From: Luzula sylvatica | Lineage: Eukaryota; Streptophyta; Magnoliopsida; Poales; Juncaceae | Direction: 5' to 3' | Length of the DNA: 64,000 nucleotides | Assembly (NCBI GenBank): GCA_946800325.1 | Contig: OX326961.1 | Coordinates: 38,934,543 to 38,998,542, forward strand | Shown here: positions 36,525 through 48,212 of the stretch, one piece after another | Layout: each line of letters starts with the position of its first letter | Position numbering within the stretch: the stretch's first letter is position 1 | Notes under the pieces: model-generated | What the model was told of the DNA's origin: nothing | The model's database searches: none | What the model saw: only the letters and a program-made list of their open reading frames with translations | Translations under genes and position numbers: made by a program

Positions 36525-37116
36525 TTTTTCTCTCTCCAACTAATCAAATATGTCTAGATTCATTCTAACAAGTCTAACACTTATTCAAAGAGTGTGAACA
36601 TGAAAGAAAAAAAGAGAGAAAGGGGAAAAAACTGTTTTTCTCCATTAGAGAGAATATCAAATCGAGATTAAGCAAGTTTACAAACGTGTCATCTAGGCAT
36701 GCACGTCCGTAACCGATATACCACAACTCACGGTGGACACGGGTACAAGAACCATACTTTTGGTTCTCGTTTGTGATCAAACTGAAGTTAGGGTTTGACC
36801 GAAATCGTTTCGGTTTACCCACAAGGAGAAGAGACGAGTTCGACGCACATGAGATAGACGGAAGACAGAACACAACGGTGTCGAGTCGTGTGAGAATGAG
36901 ACGCACACGTTGTCAGAGTGGAAAGCAAGACGTGGAGAGCAAGACGGAAGAAAACCTTCAACCCTTCGTACACCATCCATTTGGTGCGGTATGGTCTTAT
37001 ATTACTTCTTTCATGATTCGCACACTCGGAATAGATGACGGGGTCCTCAAAATTAGGGAAAAGGCTCCGCGTCCCTCATCTGCTGTGCCGGATGCTGGGC
37101 CGGGGATTTTCCAACA
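36149..37116 (+). repeat. Copia 5' LTR with TTCGAA-core palindromes
   Basis: It begins TGAAGCAAATACAGTT and ends GGATTTTCCAACA. Palindromes of the TCCGT-N4-ACGGA type with core TCGA lie at about 36270-36400. It includes an (AT)n run at 36464-36520. CACGGTGGACACGGGTA and TTTGGTTCTCG are shared with the block at 42415-42470. AGTGGACCGATAAG follows directly and may be a decayed primer-binding site for initiator tRNA-Met. Confidence 0.82.
36464..36520. repeat. (AT)n microsatellite inside the Copia LTR
   Basis: A pure AT run of about 28 units. It falls just before GATGTTTTTCTCTC, where the LTR at 42210-42240 has the TATA-like TATTAAGTATAAATATG; the run may have grown out of the LTR TATA region. 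Confidence 0.95.
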
Positions 37117-37995
37117 AGTGGACCGATAAGTTCCGAGGCAAGAGGAGGCTACCGGTACTTCACTTCTTTTACCGACAATCATAGTTGATACTTGTAATAT
37201 CTATATGATGCGTTATAGAGCGAAATCGTTTGAAAAGTTCAAAGAATTTCAGGATGAAGAACAATAATCAACTTAGCAAGAAAATCAAATCCCTTCGATA
37301 GGATAGAGGAGGCGAGTATTTGAGCTATGAGTTTGATGATCATTTAAATAATTGTGGAATCGTTTCACAATTACCTCCACCCAGAACACCGTGATGTGTC
37401 CGAAAAGAGCAATCGAGCACATGTTGGACATGGTTCAATAGATGATGAATCAAACGGATCTCCCAAAATCGTTTTGGGGATATGTCCTTGCGACCGCGAC
37501 ATTTGCCACTAATTGATGGTTACATATGAGATATGAACCATATACCTTCTATGTCGGTGCAAAAGACCCCATATATGATATATGGACCGGAGAGTCTTCG
37601 GTGTTATCTTTTGTGAAGAATTGGGGATGTGAGTGTACATCCGAAAATTTGTTTCGGATAAACTCGATCTCAAATCTGAGAATTGTTTATTTATTGGGTA
37701 TCCTTAAGAAAACTAAAGGATATTAATTCCATAGTCCCGAAGAAAATGAGATTTTCATAGTTCGAAGAGATACTTTCTTAGATGAGGACTACATGTGCAC
37801 AAATTGTGAATTTGATGCTATTCATCTCTAGGGCTAGTTGGAGTAGAATAAATCTCGAAATAGTTCGAGACCTTGAAATAAACATTGGACCGATGAAAAT
37901 TGACCCGAATTCGTCAAGAGTTGATGAACCCGAGTCAAACACACAAAGCATTCTTTTCGTAGACCAACTAGGCCATGTCATGAGCCGATAAATAT

Positions 37996-38190
37996 CAATG
38001 ATTTAAATTGCGGCGCAATTGCGCCGCAATACCGCAAATCGCAATAAATATTCACAAAACGCAACACCGCAACTTGCCATATAGCGCCGCAATATCGCCG
38101 CAATATGGCGCATTATGACGCAATATCGGGGATCATGTGTAAATTATTGTTCAAGCGCAATGGACCGCTATATCGCAATTTAAAACATTG
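37996..38190. mobile_element. hAT-like MITE, copy 2, duplication ATAAATAT
   Basis: A 195-bp sister of 34584-34768 with perfect 8-bp flanks ATAAATAT (37988-37995, 38191-38198). Ends CAATGATTTAAATTGCG and, inverted, CAATGTTTTAAATTGCG. It sits inside the Copia polyprotein relic, so it is younger than that element. Confidence 0.95.
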
Positions 38191-38968
38191 ATAAATATGG
38201 ATCTATCGTGGCTAATGACAGTGAGATCGAACTTATATATGATAAGTCAATGTCCTACAAGGAGACTATGAGGAGTAAAGATTCGAAATGACATGGTGCC
38301 ATGAAATCTGAGTCGATTCGTGTATGTTATCAAGTTTAGAACTTGATTGAACCACCTCCCGGGGTTAGACTCATGGGACGTAAGTGGGTTTTCAAGATGA
38401 AAACCGACATTGATAGGAATATGCATACTTACGAAGCGAGGCTAGTCACGAAAAATTTCAAGCAAATTCATGGTTAGACTATGAAGAAATGTTTTCGCAC
38501 GTAACGATGATTAAATCCATTCGAATTTTGCTTGTCATAGTCGCATATTATGACTATGAGATATGGAAAATGGATGTCAAAACCGTGTTTCTTTACATAA
38601 ATTTTATCCAAAGATGTGTACATGACACAATCTAACGGTTCTGTCGATTCAAGGAATCAAGGAAAAATGTGCAAGCTTCAACATTCCATATGATGGATTG
38701 AAGAAAGCTTCTCAGAATTGGAATATTCGTTTTGATGAAGTTATAAACAATTATGATTTTATCAAGAACGAATAAAATATTTGTGTATACATGAAGGTTA
38801 GTGGGAGCCGCATTATATTTCTTATATTTTATGTGGACGACATATTAATCATAGGAAACGACATTCCGATGTTTACGGAAGTCAAGAAGTACTCGAGTAC
38901 TTGTTTTGCTATGAAAGATTTAGGCGAGGTCACTTATAAATTATGTGTGAATATTTATATGATAGATC

Positions 38969-39919
38969 TGAAGGAAATACAGTTACAGATTAACTAGTAG
39001 ATTGTACACATGAGGGTAGATGAACGTACGCGTTCGTCAGAACGATTGGATGCATAATAAGATTATGCAAATCTGACAGAAATTACATAGTCCGTCATGA
39101 TGCACCATATGGTCTGTCATGACGCACACTAGTGTATTTCTGTGCAGACCATTCTGTGAGTATAGCGTCGTGACGCACCATCCAGTGCGTCATGACGGAA
39201 GTGCGTCATGACACACAATCATGTCCGTCATGACGGAACACATGCGTAATGGCTAAATCCAGTACTCGTGACATGTCCGTCATGACGCACCATATCGTGC
39301 GTGTTGACGGACTGTGATCCAAATTCTGGATCGGCAGTTTTGATACTCAATTAATACCGCTATTAATGGAGAGGTTAATATATGATATTCACCTGATCTT
39401 TCTCCCTTCCTGGGTTTTAGAATTCTAGATCTGAGAGAGAAAAGAGACTTGTTGGACAAGTTAAGAAGAAAACTCCAAAAGAGATTGGATCTTGAGAAAG
39501 TTTACGGTGATTTTAGGGGAATCACGCGTAACCGAGAGATGAGGCTCGCGGTGGATACGAGTAGAGAAGTTTCGGCTGAAACTTTCTGTTGTGATCAAGG
39601 TCGAGCAAAGTCGGAGACAAACCGGAGCAATTCCGGTTGTATACGACAAATCGGAGCTTCGATCTAGGTGTCGAATCGTGCGGGCGTGGGACGTGCGTGT
39701 TACCGGAATCGAAGCAAGTAAGGCAGCAACTACGAAAGCGTCAACCCGTCTCCATGATTAGTTTCACGCGGTATGATTCTCTATGAATTAAGAGTTAATT
39801 TCATAGATAGTAGTTGCATTTTAGGATTTGTATGATCGGATCGGTGACGTGGTCCTCGGGATCGGGTCGGACTCCACAATCTGTTGTGCGGAGTTCGGTA
39901 GTGACGCCGATATCCAACA
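38969..39919 (+). mobile_element. Solo LTR 2, duplication AGATC, nested in the Copia body
   Basis: A 951-bp LTR from TGAAGGAAATACAGTTAC to CGATATCCAACA, flanked by AGATC (38964-38968, 39920-39924). Removing it joins reverse transcriptase homology on both sides. Eight palindromes of the TCCGTCATGACGGA type lie at 39092-39312. It is close to solo LTRs 1 and 3. Confidence 0.96.
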
Positions 39920-40620
39920 AGATCTAAGAAGCTCCTCGGCCTAAATCGGAGTACGTACATCGAAAAGTGTTGAAAAAGGTTTTCAATACATAAATCCAAG
40001 AAAGGATTTCTCCCAATGTCGAATGGCATAAACTTTTATAAATCTCAATGTTCGACATCGAGCAAGGTTCAAAGTCGAATGAATAGGTTACTTACGCTTC
40101 AGCGAAAGGATCTATCATTTATGTCATTATATGTATATGGCTCGATATGTCTATATATATATTAAGCGTCATATCTCGCCATCAATGGAATCTCAGAGAT
40201 TCAAATTTGAAAGCGATAAAGATCAACCTTAAATACTTTTAGAAAGGATTAAGGATATATTTCTCATCTATGTTGGTGTGGAGGACGAGTTGGTAATAAA
40301 GAGTTATACTAACGGCAGTTTCCAAACTTGTACCACGACTTTCAATCACGAAGTGGATATGTATTTTGCTTAATTGAAGGCACGATTGTATATTATGGAG
40401 GCGGAGTATATTGTGGCTTACGAGCCGCAAAGGAAGCGTTATGGATAAGTGTACGTGACTAAACTCAGAGTTGTCTCGAGTTATCGGACCCTATGGGTGT
40501 GTATTGCGATCATCGCAATAACACAAGCCAAGCAGCCGAGGTCACACCACCGCTCCTAGACAATATTCAGAAAATTTCATTTGATCCGTGAAATTTTATA
40601 AAGGCAAGATGTGGTCATAG

Positions 40621-41899
40621 GTATGCGATACCAAACGAAGATTGACAAGCGGGAGCGTAACAGATCGTTTACAAAATCGCTCTCTCTAGTCAAGCGTGAT
40701 TATCATGCGAAGACTAGAGGTATGAGATACCTAGAGGAGGAAGAAGAGAGTAGAGTGTAATTATCAAATACGATAGTCCTCGCATGTTATAGTTGTAAGC
40801 GTTGCATCAACCAAATACTTACTCTATATTAATGCAATTCACTTTCAAAAATTTTGTTTACTTAAATTTTATTTGCATTTATCTTATATAAAAACGTGTG
40901 CGGAATTGTCAAATTTGATTACATGAACCTTGATTTGGACTTGTGTGAGCGTCTACATAATACGTGATTGTGTTAAGTAAAATCGTCATACTATAAGTTA
41001 CCATTTCTAAATCGTCCCTAGTCACGATTATGATTCTTAAAAGAGAAACATATCAATTATAAGATAATAGACTAAACATGTACACTAGTATATTAGCCAA
41101 GGAGATGATTGTGTTTTGCTAATCATAGGACAAAAGTGGTTGTCGAATCGGGAAAATCGGGAATATGGATATGTATTAGGTTATACATATTAGAATTGAC
41201 CAAAAGTGCGAGCCATAACAAAACATGGTTTAGTCATTGAAAATGGACTAGTAACAAGTAGGGTTTTGGTTCCTGATACTTGAGGTGATCATCGATCGTT
41301 TTGCGTGCGTAACACAATGCTTTGATGTGGTCTTCTGCTTTCTATAAAAAAATGGCAAAAAGATCATTATTGGGTATTGTCCGAAACACGACAATCGATG
41401 TGATTCACCAATATAAGAATTGTTACTTTCGTGAGAAAGAGATATCCCTTAGGCCTCTCGATGAATCGATTAACGAATTCTTTGTGCAAAGTCAATGTTA
41501 TCAAGAGTAAGTTTCGATTGTATTTGTTAATTCGGTTTGGTATCAGGAATACGTATACTCGGTCAAAATATAAAGATGACTATCACCATGCCTTTTGATT
41601 GACGAATATAACTAACAAGAAGACTAGTAACCACTATTTGAGATAAGAATAATGATCACTATCATTTTCGATTTAACATGGGTAGCGATGATGGAGTGAC
41701 TAGATCTCGCTCATGATCAGCTTGTGAGGCTTAGTTAATCCTTACTGCCATCGTTAAAGGAACCTACACGGTCACACAACGAGTTGTACTATGTCGGACT
41801 TAATTTATATGTGATATGCATGGCTTAAGCGTATTTGATATGCAAAGCTTGATTCTCTAATCTTATGCGCATGTGATATGCATTAGTACCTTTTAGTTA
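40621..41899 (+). other. Copia 3' internal, non-coding region
   Basis: Sequence between RNase H and the 3' LTR-like block. GGGTATTGTCCGAAACACGA and ATATCCCTTAGGCCTCTCGA at 41369-41465 have diverged counterparts at 57250-57350, so both belong to the same kind of element. The short frame at 41322-41510 is part of this repeat, not a gene. Confidence 0.6.
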
Positions 41900-42828
41900 G
41901 ATCTAAAACTGATTGAGAGGCTGAAGGAAGCTAGACCCGTCACAACGGAAGGTTACGAGGTTGTTAATAACATCAAGTTATTAATGAACAAAAGTTCCAG
42001 AGAGTATTCCGTTGTGTCGGAAGCTAGGCTCCATCACAACAGAAGGCTATGAGAACTTATATACATGATTTCACTGTAAGACGGAAGAGTTTCCGTCATG
42101 ACGTAAGCTTAGCTCCGTCATGACGGAAGGTTCACTGGAATTTTGTTTAAGTATATAATGATGTACACAGTTTTGCAAATATGATATGCACCCATTTATA
42201 TGTCCTTATCCTATTAAGTATAAATATGATGTTTCTCCCTCCTCCAACTAAAGAATTCAGTCTAACGTCACTTATTCAAAGAGTGCAAAGAAAGAGAGAA
42301 AGAGAAAAATAGGAGAAAAATCATTTTTCTCCATTAGAGATCATAATCGAACAAGTTAAGCAAGTTCACACAAGCTTCGTCTCGGCAGTTGCGTGTGTGA
42401 TCGAGAGACTACAACTCACGGTGGATACGAGTAGAGGAACCATGTCTTTGGTTCTCGTTTGTGATCAAACTGAAGTTTGGGTTTGACCGAAATTATTTCG
42501 GTTTGTCCACAAGAAGGATAACATGTTTGAGACGGTGTCGAGTCCTGTTGTTTGGTACGAACGCGTTGCCGGAGCAAGGAGCACGATGGAAAGCACGACG
42601 GTATCGAGACATGTGACGTGGAACACACAAGAGACGACCGGAGTGGAGAAGAATAAGGAAGAATAAGCGCGACAACTCTTCGTCCACCATCAATTTGGTG
42701 CGGTATGCTTGGTTGTCAATTCTTCGATATTCGTACGCTTGGAATCGATGACGGAGTCCTCGGAATTAGGGAACGGCACCGCGTCCCTCATCCGCTGTGA
42801 GGGGCGCGGGACCGTCGATTTCCCAACA
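41900..42828 (+). repeat. Copia 3' LTR-like block
   Basis: It ends CGATTTCCCAACA and shares CACTTATTCAAAGAGTG, CACGGTGGATACGAGTAGAG and TTTGGTTCTCG with the 5' LTR. TCCGT-N4-ACGGA palindromes with CACA/TGTG and CATG cores lie at 41938-42130. The first bases are unclear: TGAAGGAAGC at 41922 is the best candidate. It is much diverged from the 5' LTR, so it may derive from a second insertion. Confidence 0.7.
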
Positions 42829-43073
42829 CATAATCCCACGTAACTATTACATATGCATATGGTACTACACCTTCAGTGGACACTGCACATACTCGAATAA
42901 GCGCTAATGCTTCAAGTGGCGGGGACAAGTTCATTGTGAATTTCAACAATGACCACTACACATGACGTAAACCGATATTTTTTTCACCATGCTTCCACAT
43001 CATAGCCGTTTGTGCCGACGTACATGTCACTTTTGATACTTTCATATCACCAATGTACTCGGTGCAAAATTTA

Positions 43074-43184
43074 GTTCAAACCTACGCATTGTCGACTCAA
43101 ACCTCTACGAGCCAAAGATGTTGTGGACATTTTCGAACCCCGGGACATAATCAAAGAAGTTGCCCGAACATAGAACGCAATTAG
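43074..43184 (+). pseudogene. Relic frame ending in a zinc-knuckle-like motif
   Basis: The frame reads TSTSQRCCGHFRTPGHNQRS then CPNIERN before a stop, like the CX2-4 H/C knuckles (C-x4-G-H-x4-C) at the C-termini of MuDR/FAR1-type transposases and Gag. No transposase core was recognised upstream (42829-43073), which is otherwise featureless. Low certainty. Confidence 0.35.
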
Positions 43185-43626
43185 TGTTTTGTTATAATTG
43201 TTTGGGTTTAGATTATTATGGTTACTGTTTGTTTTGTTGTATGTTACTTGTTGTACTTCATTTCATGTTGAAGTTCGTTATGTACTAGTTTCTTATACTT
43301 TAAAGTATTGTATCATGACTTCTTATTATTTGTTGTGTTATATTCAAAAATCAATTCAAAATCATGACAGAAATTTCAAAACGTAACAAGAAACTAAATA
43401 GAAAAATCAAAATATAACTAAATAATTTCAGGCCAGATATCCCATGACATCTACAATAGAGAAATCAAAAGTTACAATATCACCAAGACAACTAAACACT
43501 ACAATGTCCCATTGGCACGTACAAATTTGTCCCATCCAAGTAGCACAAAATCCTCACCAATATGCATGCCTTTGAGTTTCCATTATACACCACAAAGATC
43601 TTTGAGTGTACCTGTATGGACTCTTC
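43185..43626. other. Spacer before solo LTR 3
   Basis: A T-rich stretch that may be the 3' part of the zinc-knuckle relic, followed by DNA of more balanced composition. No gene supported. Confidence 0.4.
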
Positions 43627-44648
43627 TGAAGGAAATATAGTTATTGATCAACTAGTAGATTGTACACATGAGAATAGATGAATGTACACGTTCGTCGATA
43701 CGATTGGATGCAAAATAAGATTATGCAAATCTGACAGAAAACACATAGTCCATCATGACGGACTGGTGGTCCGTCGTGACGGACCAGAGGAGTTTTCCTA
43801 ACAAATTACACAGTTTATACACAGTCCTTCATGACGGATTGGTTGGCCCGTCATGACGGACCAACAGAGTTTCTGTGTACCGATCTGTGAGTATGAGTCG
43901 TGACGAACTGGTTGTCCGTCAAGACTGAGGTGCGTCATGACGGACAATATGGTCCATCATGACGGACTATGGAGATAATGGCTATATCAGTAAACGTGAC
44001 TATTGCGTCATGACGGACTACAGTGCGTCATGACGGACAATGATCCAAATTCTGGATTGACAGTTTTTCTAAAGATACTCATTAATTCTCAATTAATTGT
44101 GGCTTGATTATCAGATCAAGGCCATCCATTCATCTCTCTCTGTAACATTCTTTTGATAGAAAATACTTGTGAGACAAGTTTGATTGAGAGAAGAAGAGAT
44201 TGGATCTTGAGCAAGTTTACGGCGATTTTGTGGGAATCGCGCATAATCGAGAGACGAATCTCACGGTGGATACGAGTAGAGGGGTTTCAACTGAAACCTT
44301 TGCTGTGATCTAACGGGAGCAAGTTCGAGGAAAGTCGAAGCGCAAACCGAAAAGCAATCCAATTGTATACGACAAATCGGAGCTCCGTCGAAGGTGTCGA
44401 ATCATGCGGGAATGTGATGCACGTGTTGTCGAGGATTGGAGCAGCAAGAAGATCAACTACAAGCGCGTGTCAACCTTTCTCTGTGATCAATTTCACGTGG
44501 TATGACACTATATATAATAGTTTTATATATTTGTAGTTACATAGTTAGGATTCATGCTCTCGGGTCGACGACGTGGTCCTCGAAATCGGGTCGGACCGGG
44601 TCCTCCATTCCGCTGCGCGGGGCTCGATGGCGATGCCGATACCCAACA
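43627..44648 (+). mobile_element. Solo LTR 3, duplication TCTTC
   Basis: A 1022-bp LTR from TGAAGGAAATATAGTT to CGATACCCAACA with perfect flanks TCTTC (43622-43626, 44649-44653). I count ten palindromes of the TCCGTCATGACGGA type at 43747-44040, most with an intact CATG core. CACGGTGGATACGAGTAGAG and AACTGAAACC are shared with solo LTRs 1 and 2. Confidence 0.96.
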
Positions 44649-44845
44649 TCTTCTACTATTCCAACTATTGGGCAACAGTTCCATAGATAAGCTTTGTTAA
44701 ATATAACTGAAGGAAAACAAAATGTTATAAATTATAGCACTTCAAATTACTTAAAAAACATACTTATTCATTTCTACGAAGAATATACCAAGGTCGTCTA
44801 TAATCGCACGGCAAGAAAAATTCATTTCCTCCATCCCGGGTTGGA

Positions 44846-44907
44846 GAAGAAAAAAAAGAAAGAAGAAGGAAGAGAGAGAAGAAGAAGAAAGTGAAGAAGA
44901 AGAAGAG
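44846..44907. repeat. GAA/GA-rich microsatellite
   Basis: An imperfect GAAGAA/GAGA run. Lys/Glu and Ser/Phe frames across it are low-complexity artefacts. Confidence 0.9.
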
Positions 44908-45271
44908 CCTGTTGTAAATACATCCTCTTTTGCCAAAGGGCCTGGCAAAAGGGTTGAATTCAAAAATTGCGCGCCTTCCCAACGTCTCCTCGGGACTCAA
45001 AGAGAGTCAGAAGCATGCATGACCACTTTCGCCAGATCCTCTGGCGAAAGAGGTAAAATCCAGAATTTGAAATATTTTTCCTTGTTCGATGACAATTGAC
45101 CCCTCTTAACACATTATTATTGATGCTTAAATACTTTCACGAGAAAACCTTGCAAAAGAGAAGTCTCTTTCGCCGACCCTCCTGGCGAAACGCTAGTTTT
45201 GCAAACTGGCCAAAACTAGCGCTGTCCTTAGAAATTGAGCTTTTGAAAATGCTACATGTAAAAAAATCGTA

Positions 45272-45385
45272 ATGAAAGGTGTCTAGATTGGGATTATTAG
45301 CCCGAAGCAATGAAAGGTGTCTAGATTGGTATTAGTATATTAGCCCAAAGTAATGAAAGGTGTCTAGATTGGGATTAGGGGTTAC
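45272..45385. repeat. Three-unit tandem repeat AATGAAAGGTGTCTAGATTG
   Basis: The core AATGAAAGGTGTCTAGATTG occurs at about 45272, 45309 and 45353, with GGGATTATTAGCCC-type linkers of slightly different length. Confidence 0.9.
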
Positions 45386-45742
45386 TGTGGCAAAACTCAA
45401 AGTTTTCGACGAAGTTTGTGTAAGTTTTAACAACATTCAATTTCCAAATTCATTTTTAGGTATTATTAATTATTCATTCGTGCTTCATTTATGTAGAAAT
45501 ATTATTAGTGGGGGACCGATGTGTACACAAATGTAAAGAAAATCGCCTAATTTTATGATTATTGTAATATACGTTGAGAAAAAGTTGCTAAAGACATGTA
45601 CAAATTCATGACCAACGCATGCTTGACGAGAGATCTCTATCTGGATAAATGAATCCTAAGAGGAGGTACATAAGGACAAATGACTTAATCAGAGCATACC
45701 ACACGTCAAGCGTTCGTTCGGATGATATATTTTTTGAAACAA

Positions 45743-45895
45743 ATGCCAAAGAAAGAATTGCATAATTGGTTGTTAGCCGAAGAGGAAATCAAGGCTATCT
45801 TCAAACATGTGGAGGCAAGAAGATATGAGACGGACTGGACAAGAAAGCCAGTCCCCAGATATTATGACCAATTTGAGAAGTCTAAGAAAATTTAA
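45743..45895 (+). pseudogene. Short unrecognised frame, 50 residues
   Basis: It starts MPKKELHNWLLAEEEIKAIF and ends with RYYDQFEKSKKI. The composition is protein-like (mixed charged, aromatic and aliphatic residues) in contrast to its surroundings, so it is probably the last exon or tail of a decayed mobile-element protein. No family recognised. Confidence 0.35.
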
Positions 45896-46785
45896 TTTAT
45901 GTTTTGTTTTTGTGTGTTACGTTTTAGCTTGTTTTTTTTCTTTCATGTTCAAGTGTGTGTTATGTAGTAATTTATGCGTACGTGTGCTAGGTTTAAGTGT
46001 GTTTTATGTTCTATTATCAAATCAATAAGCATTACATTTACATCTTTGGTATTTTAGTAATTTTTTGGACGAATTTGAGAGCGAAAATGACAACTTAAAA
46101 TTACAAACAAGGGTATCCAAATTGTACTTCTTAAAAAGATCTACAACTTTGATATTTTAATAATTCCCTAATTCTCAATCTAATTTTGTCAAAAACATTG
46201 TCCAAGTTGTAATAAAATTATTCTTGGAGGAAAAACAAAAAGAACAAGTAACAAACTGTTTCGCCAAGCAGCAAGGCGAAATAGCTGAAAGTGGATTTTG
46301 GGATGTTCAAAAGTTGTCAAAATATAATTTGTAGGGAGGCCTAAAATTCTGGTTTTTGATGTATTGTGTCAAGATACCCGACGAAAGAGCTTAAAATAGA
46401 TTTTGGGCTGTTGAAAATGATCAAAATACAATCAGTAGGGTTTGATGGTCCAAAATCCTGGTTTTGGTGAATATCACCGAGGCACTTGGCGAAACTCAAC
46501 AAATCTAGGATTTTTAAACCCTTACACTTACCATATTGATTTTTAAACACTTCAAATATATATATAATATATCTAAAATATATATAATAAAAATAAAAAT
46601 AAATATAATACATCTAAAAGGTATATTTATATATATGTAAAAATATCTAACATACATCTAGAATGTATCACATATTCTAAAAGGTACATGTAAAAAATTA
46701 TAATATAGAGTATATAATATACTCTAAAAGATACATGCAAAACGTATAATATACATCAAAAAAATATATGATACATTTTTTTGGA

Positions 46786-47003
46786 AAATGTTGGACATAC
46801 CCCACATCTCCCCGAAGAGCCTTGATGGCATGTATATGATTTAATATCTTAATTCATGATTTAACATCTTAATTGAAACTTCAATCATAATGTAAGATAA
46901 TCAAACCATAAATTAAGATGTTAAATCATGTATTTATGTGTTAATTTTTAAAGTGTTAAATTATATCCACGTCATCAAGGTTCTTGGGGAAGAGTAATAG
47001 GGA
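46786..47003. mobile_element. MITE with about 40-bp inverted arms
   Basis: Left arm CTCCCCGAAGAGCCTTGATG pairs with the inverted right arm CTTCCCCAAGAACCTTGATG; both continue into ATGATTTAA/ATAATTTAA. The middle has further inverted TTAAGATGTTAAATCATG words. No target duplication could be fixed. Confidence 0.65.
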
Positions 47004-47098
47004 GTGTTCATCACTACACTAAGAAGATATAACTTTTTTTTGGATCAGTGACGACGTGATTAAGACGGCCAACAAAGCAGGTCTTGAAGTATCCGTTC

Positions 47099-47410
47099 GA
47101 CGACACATGAAATAACGGAAGAGTGGAAAAGTGGAAGAAAGATAATTCTATTTTATTCCAATAATGTTCGGGAGATTACATAGTGGATGAGTGTAAGTAA
47201 AAATTAAATTAATATTTTTTATTGGGAATGATGAGAGAGAGGAAGAGAAAAATTCCTCTATTATTTCTTGTTGTACTCTTCCACCTCACCAATGGAATAG
47301 TGTTAAATCATTATATTTTAATTTTTTTCTAATTTTGTTCGACGGAATAAAATTATTTCTTTCACTATTTTTCATTATTTCATCATAATTTCATGTTGTC
47401 GAACGAAAAC
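47099..47410. mobile_element. Harbinger-like MITE, copy 2
   Basis: Left end GTATCCGTTCGACGACACAT and inverted right end GTTTTCGTTCGACAACATGA match copies at 4662 and 27071. The right flank (TTTCATGTTGT..CGAACGA..ATGAGAAGCAAT) is duplicated at 47478-47525 by a local tandem event. No clear flanking duplication. Confidence 0.65.
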
Positions 47411-48124
47411 ATGAGAAGCAATAATTTTGGGAAAGCATGTTGTTCATCATAATATCTTTCACTGTCATGTTGTTCATCATAATTTCATGTTGTTGCACGA
47501 AGGAAAGCATGAGAAGCAATAGTTTTGGGCCCTAAAAAATAGAAGGCCTAAATTTTGTAAAGATTGTAGTTATATACTTACCTTGTGCTAGCCTTATGGA
47601 ACAAAACGAAATAATATGATGACAACTTATATTTGATTGTGACATTTGGGATCTAAATTTTTTATTTCACATGTAATCTTCAAAAATTAAACCTTCAAAA
47701 AGATAAAAAAAAAATGTATAGATTAGTATAATCGTTCAAAATCACAGCTCACCATTATTGCTTATTAGTTTAACATAAGCTCAATTTCAAATATATATAA
47801 TTATTTCTATTGATTTTGTACGTGTTGTTTTAAAATTGTAAGGGCTAAATAATATTCGCTTTGAGTCTCCTGTGAACCGCATCTGGCGGCCGAAATAACA
47901 AAATTATTTTTTGTGCATAAAGAAAATACCACACAGCACATCAAGGTGATCTTTTGTGGACGTGCAAATCGTTTTTTTTTTAAATTACTAAATAACAAAA
48001 CAGAGTTAAGGAAGTAATTATGTCATTCTTAATTTATTAGGTATTTTATTGGATAATTTTAGAAGGAGGTGCTGAATATTATTGCCATTGTATTTTTATT
48101 TTATTTTTATTTACAATATATAAT
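47411..48124. other. AT-rich spacer
   Basis: It starts with the local duplication of the MITE end, then AT-rich DNA. No gene supported. Confidence 0.4.
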
Positions 48125-48212
48125 GGAATGTAAGAAGTCGTGTAAAAACATAGGATACCGTTAACGACAAGCAATCACTTGTCCGGGTTCCATTCAAAAA
48201 AACAACAAAAAT
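48125..48212 (+). mobile_element. SINE, partial copy 4 (3' part)
   Basis: AGGATACCGTTAACGACAAGC, CACTTGTCCGGGTTCCATTC and an A-rich end match the tail of SINE copies 1 and 2. The tRNA-like head is absent. Confidence 0.5.

Larger units (their letters stand above)
37200..40620 (+). pseudogene. Copia polyprotein relic: integrase, reverse transcriptase, RNase H
   Basis: Integrase words: SFEKFKEFQDE (37228-), KIKSLR and RGGEYLSYEFDDH (about 37283-37340), NQTDLPKSFWGY (37454-). RVT_2 words: PPPGVRLMGRKWVFKMKT (38350-38403) and FYVDDILIIGNDI (38826-38864) with the catalytic Asp pair kept. Homology resumes after solo LTR 2 at 39920 with RSKKLLGL-type sequence and ends with the RNase H stretch SGYVF(C)L and AAKEALWI near 40346-40440. 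Many stops and frame changes interrupt it. The element could not encode active enzymes. Confidence 0.88.
36149..42828 (+). mobile_element. Decayed Copia LTR retrotransposon with nested insertions
   Basis: A 5' LTR (36149-37116), an internal region with integrase, RVT_2 and RNase H relics, and a diverged 3' LTR-like block (about 41900-42828). Gag and protease are missing: integrase homology begins about 90 bases after the 5' LTR. The body is split by a hAT-like MITE (37996-38190) and solo LTR 2 (38969-39919). No matching 5-bp flank was seen (AAAAC before, CATAA after), in keeping with age or with ends from two different elements. Confidence 0.85.
44925..46505. repeat. Region with recurrent TTTCGCCAG/CTGGCGAAA hairpins
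   Basis: Inverted pairs with short loops recur at about 44928-44952 (TTTTGCC/GGCAAAAG), 45029-45052 (TTTCGCCAG/CTGGCGAAAG), 45169-45190 and 46259-46280, with a decayed pair near 46475-46492. Stems are 7-11 bp and loops 4-8 bases. The block also holds a three-unit tandem repeat (45272-45385) and a short frame (45743-45895). It may be one decayed element; the ends were not found. Confidence 0.6.

Noticed and set aside
36149..42828. Calling the 36149-42828 Copia element intact or autonomous
   Set aside because: Gag and protease are absent, the polyprotein has many stops, and two later insertions split it.
43747..44040. CRISPR-like array (short repeats with spacers)
   Set aside because: The repeats are palindromes inside a plant LTR, spacing is irregular and there is no cas gene; the genome is eukaryotic.
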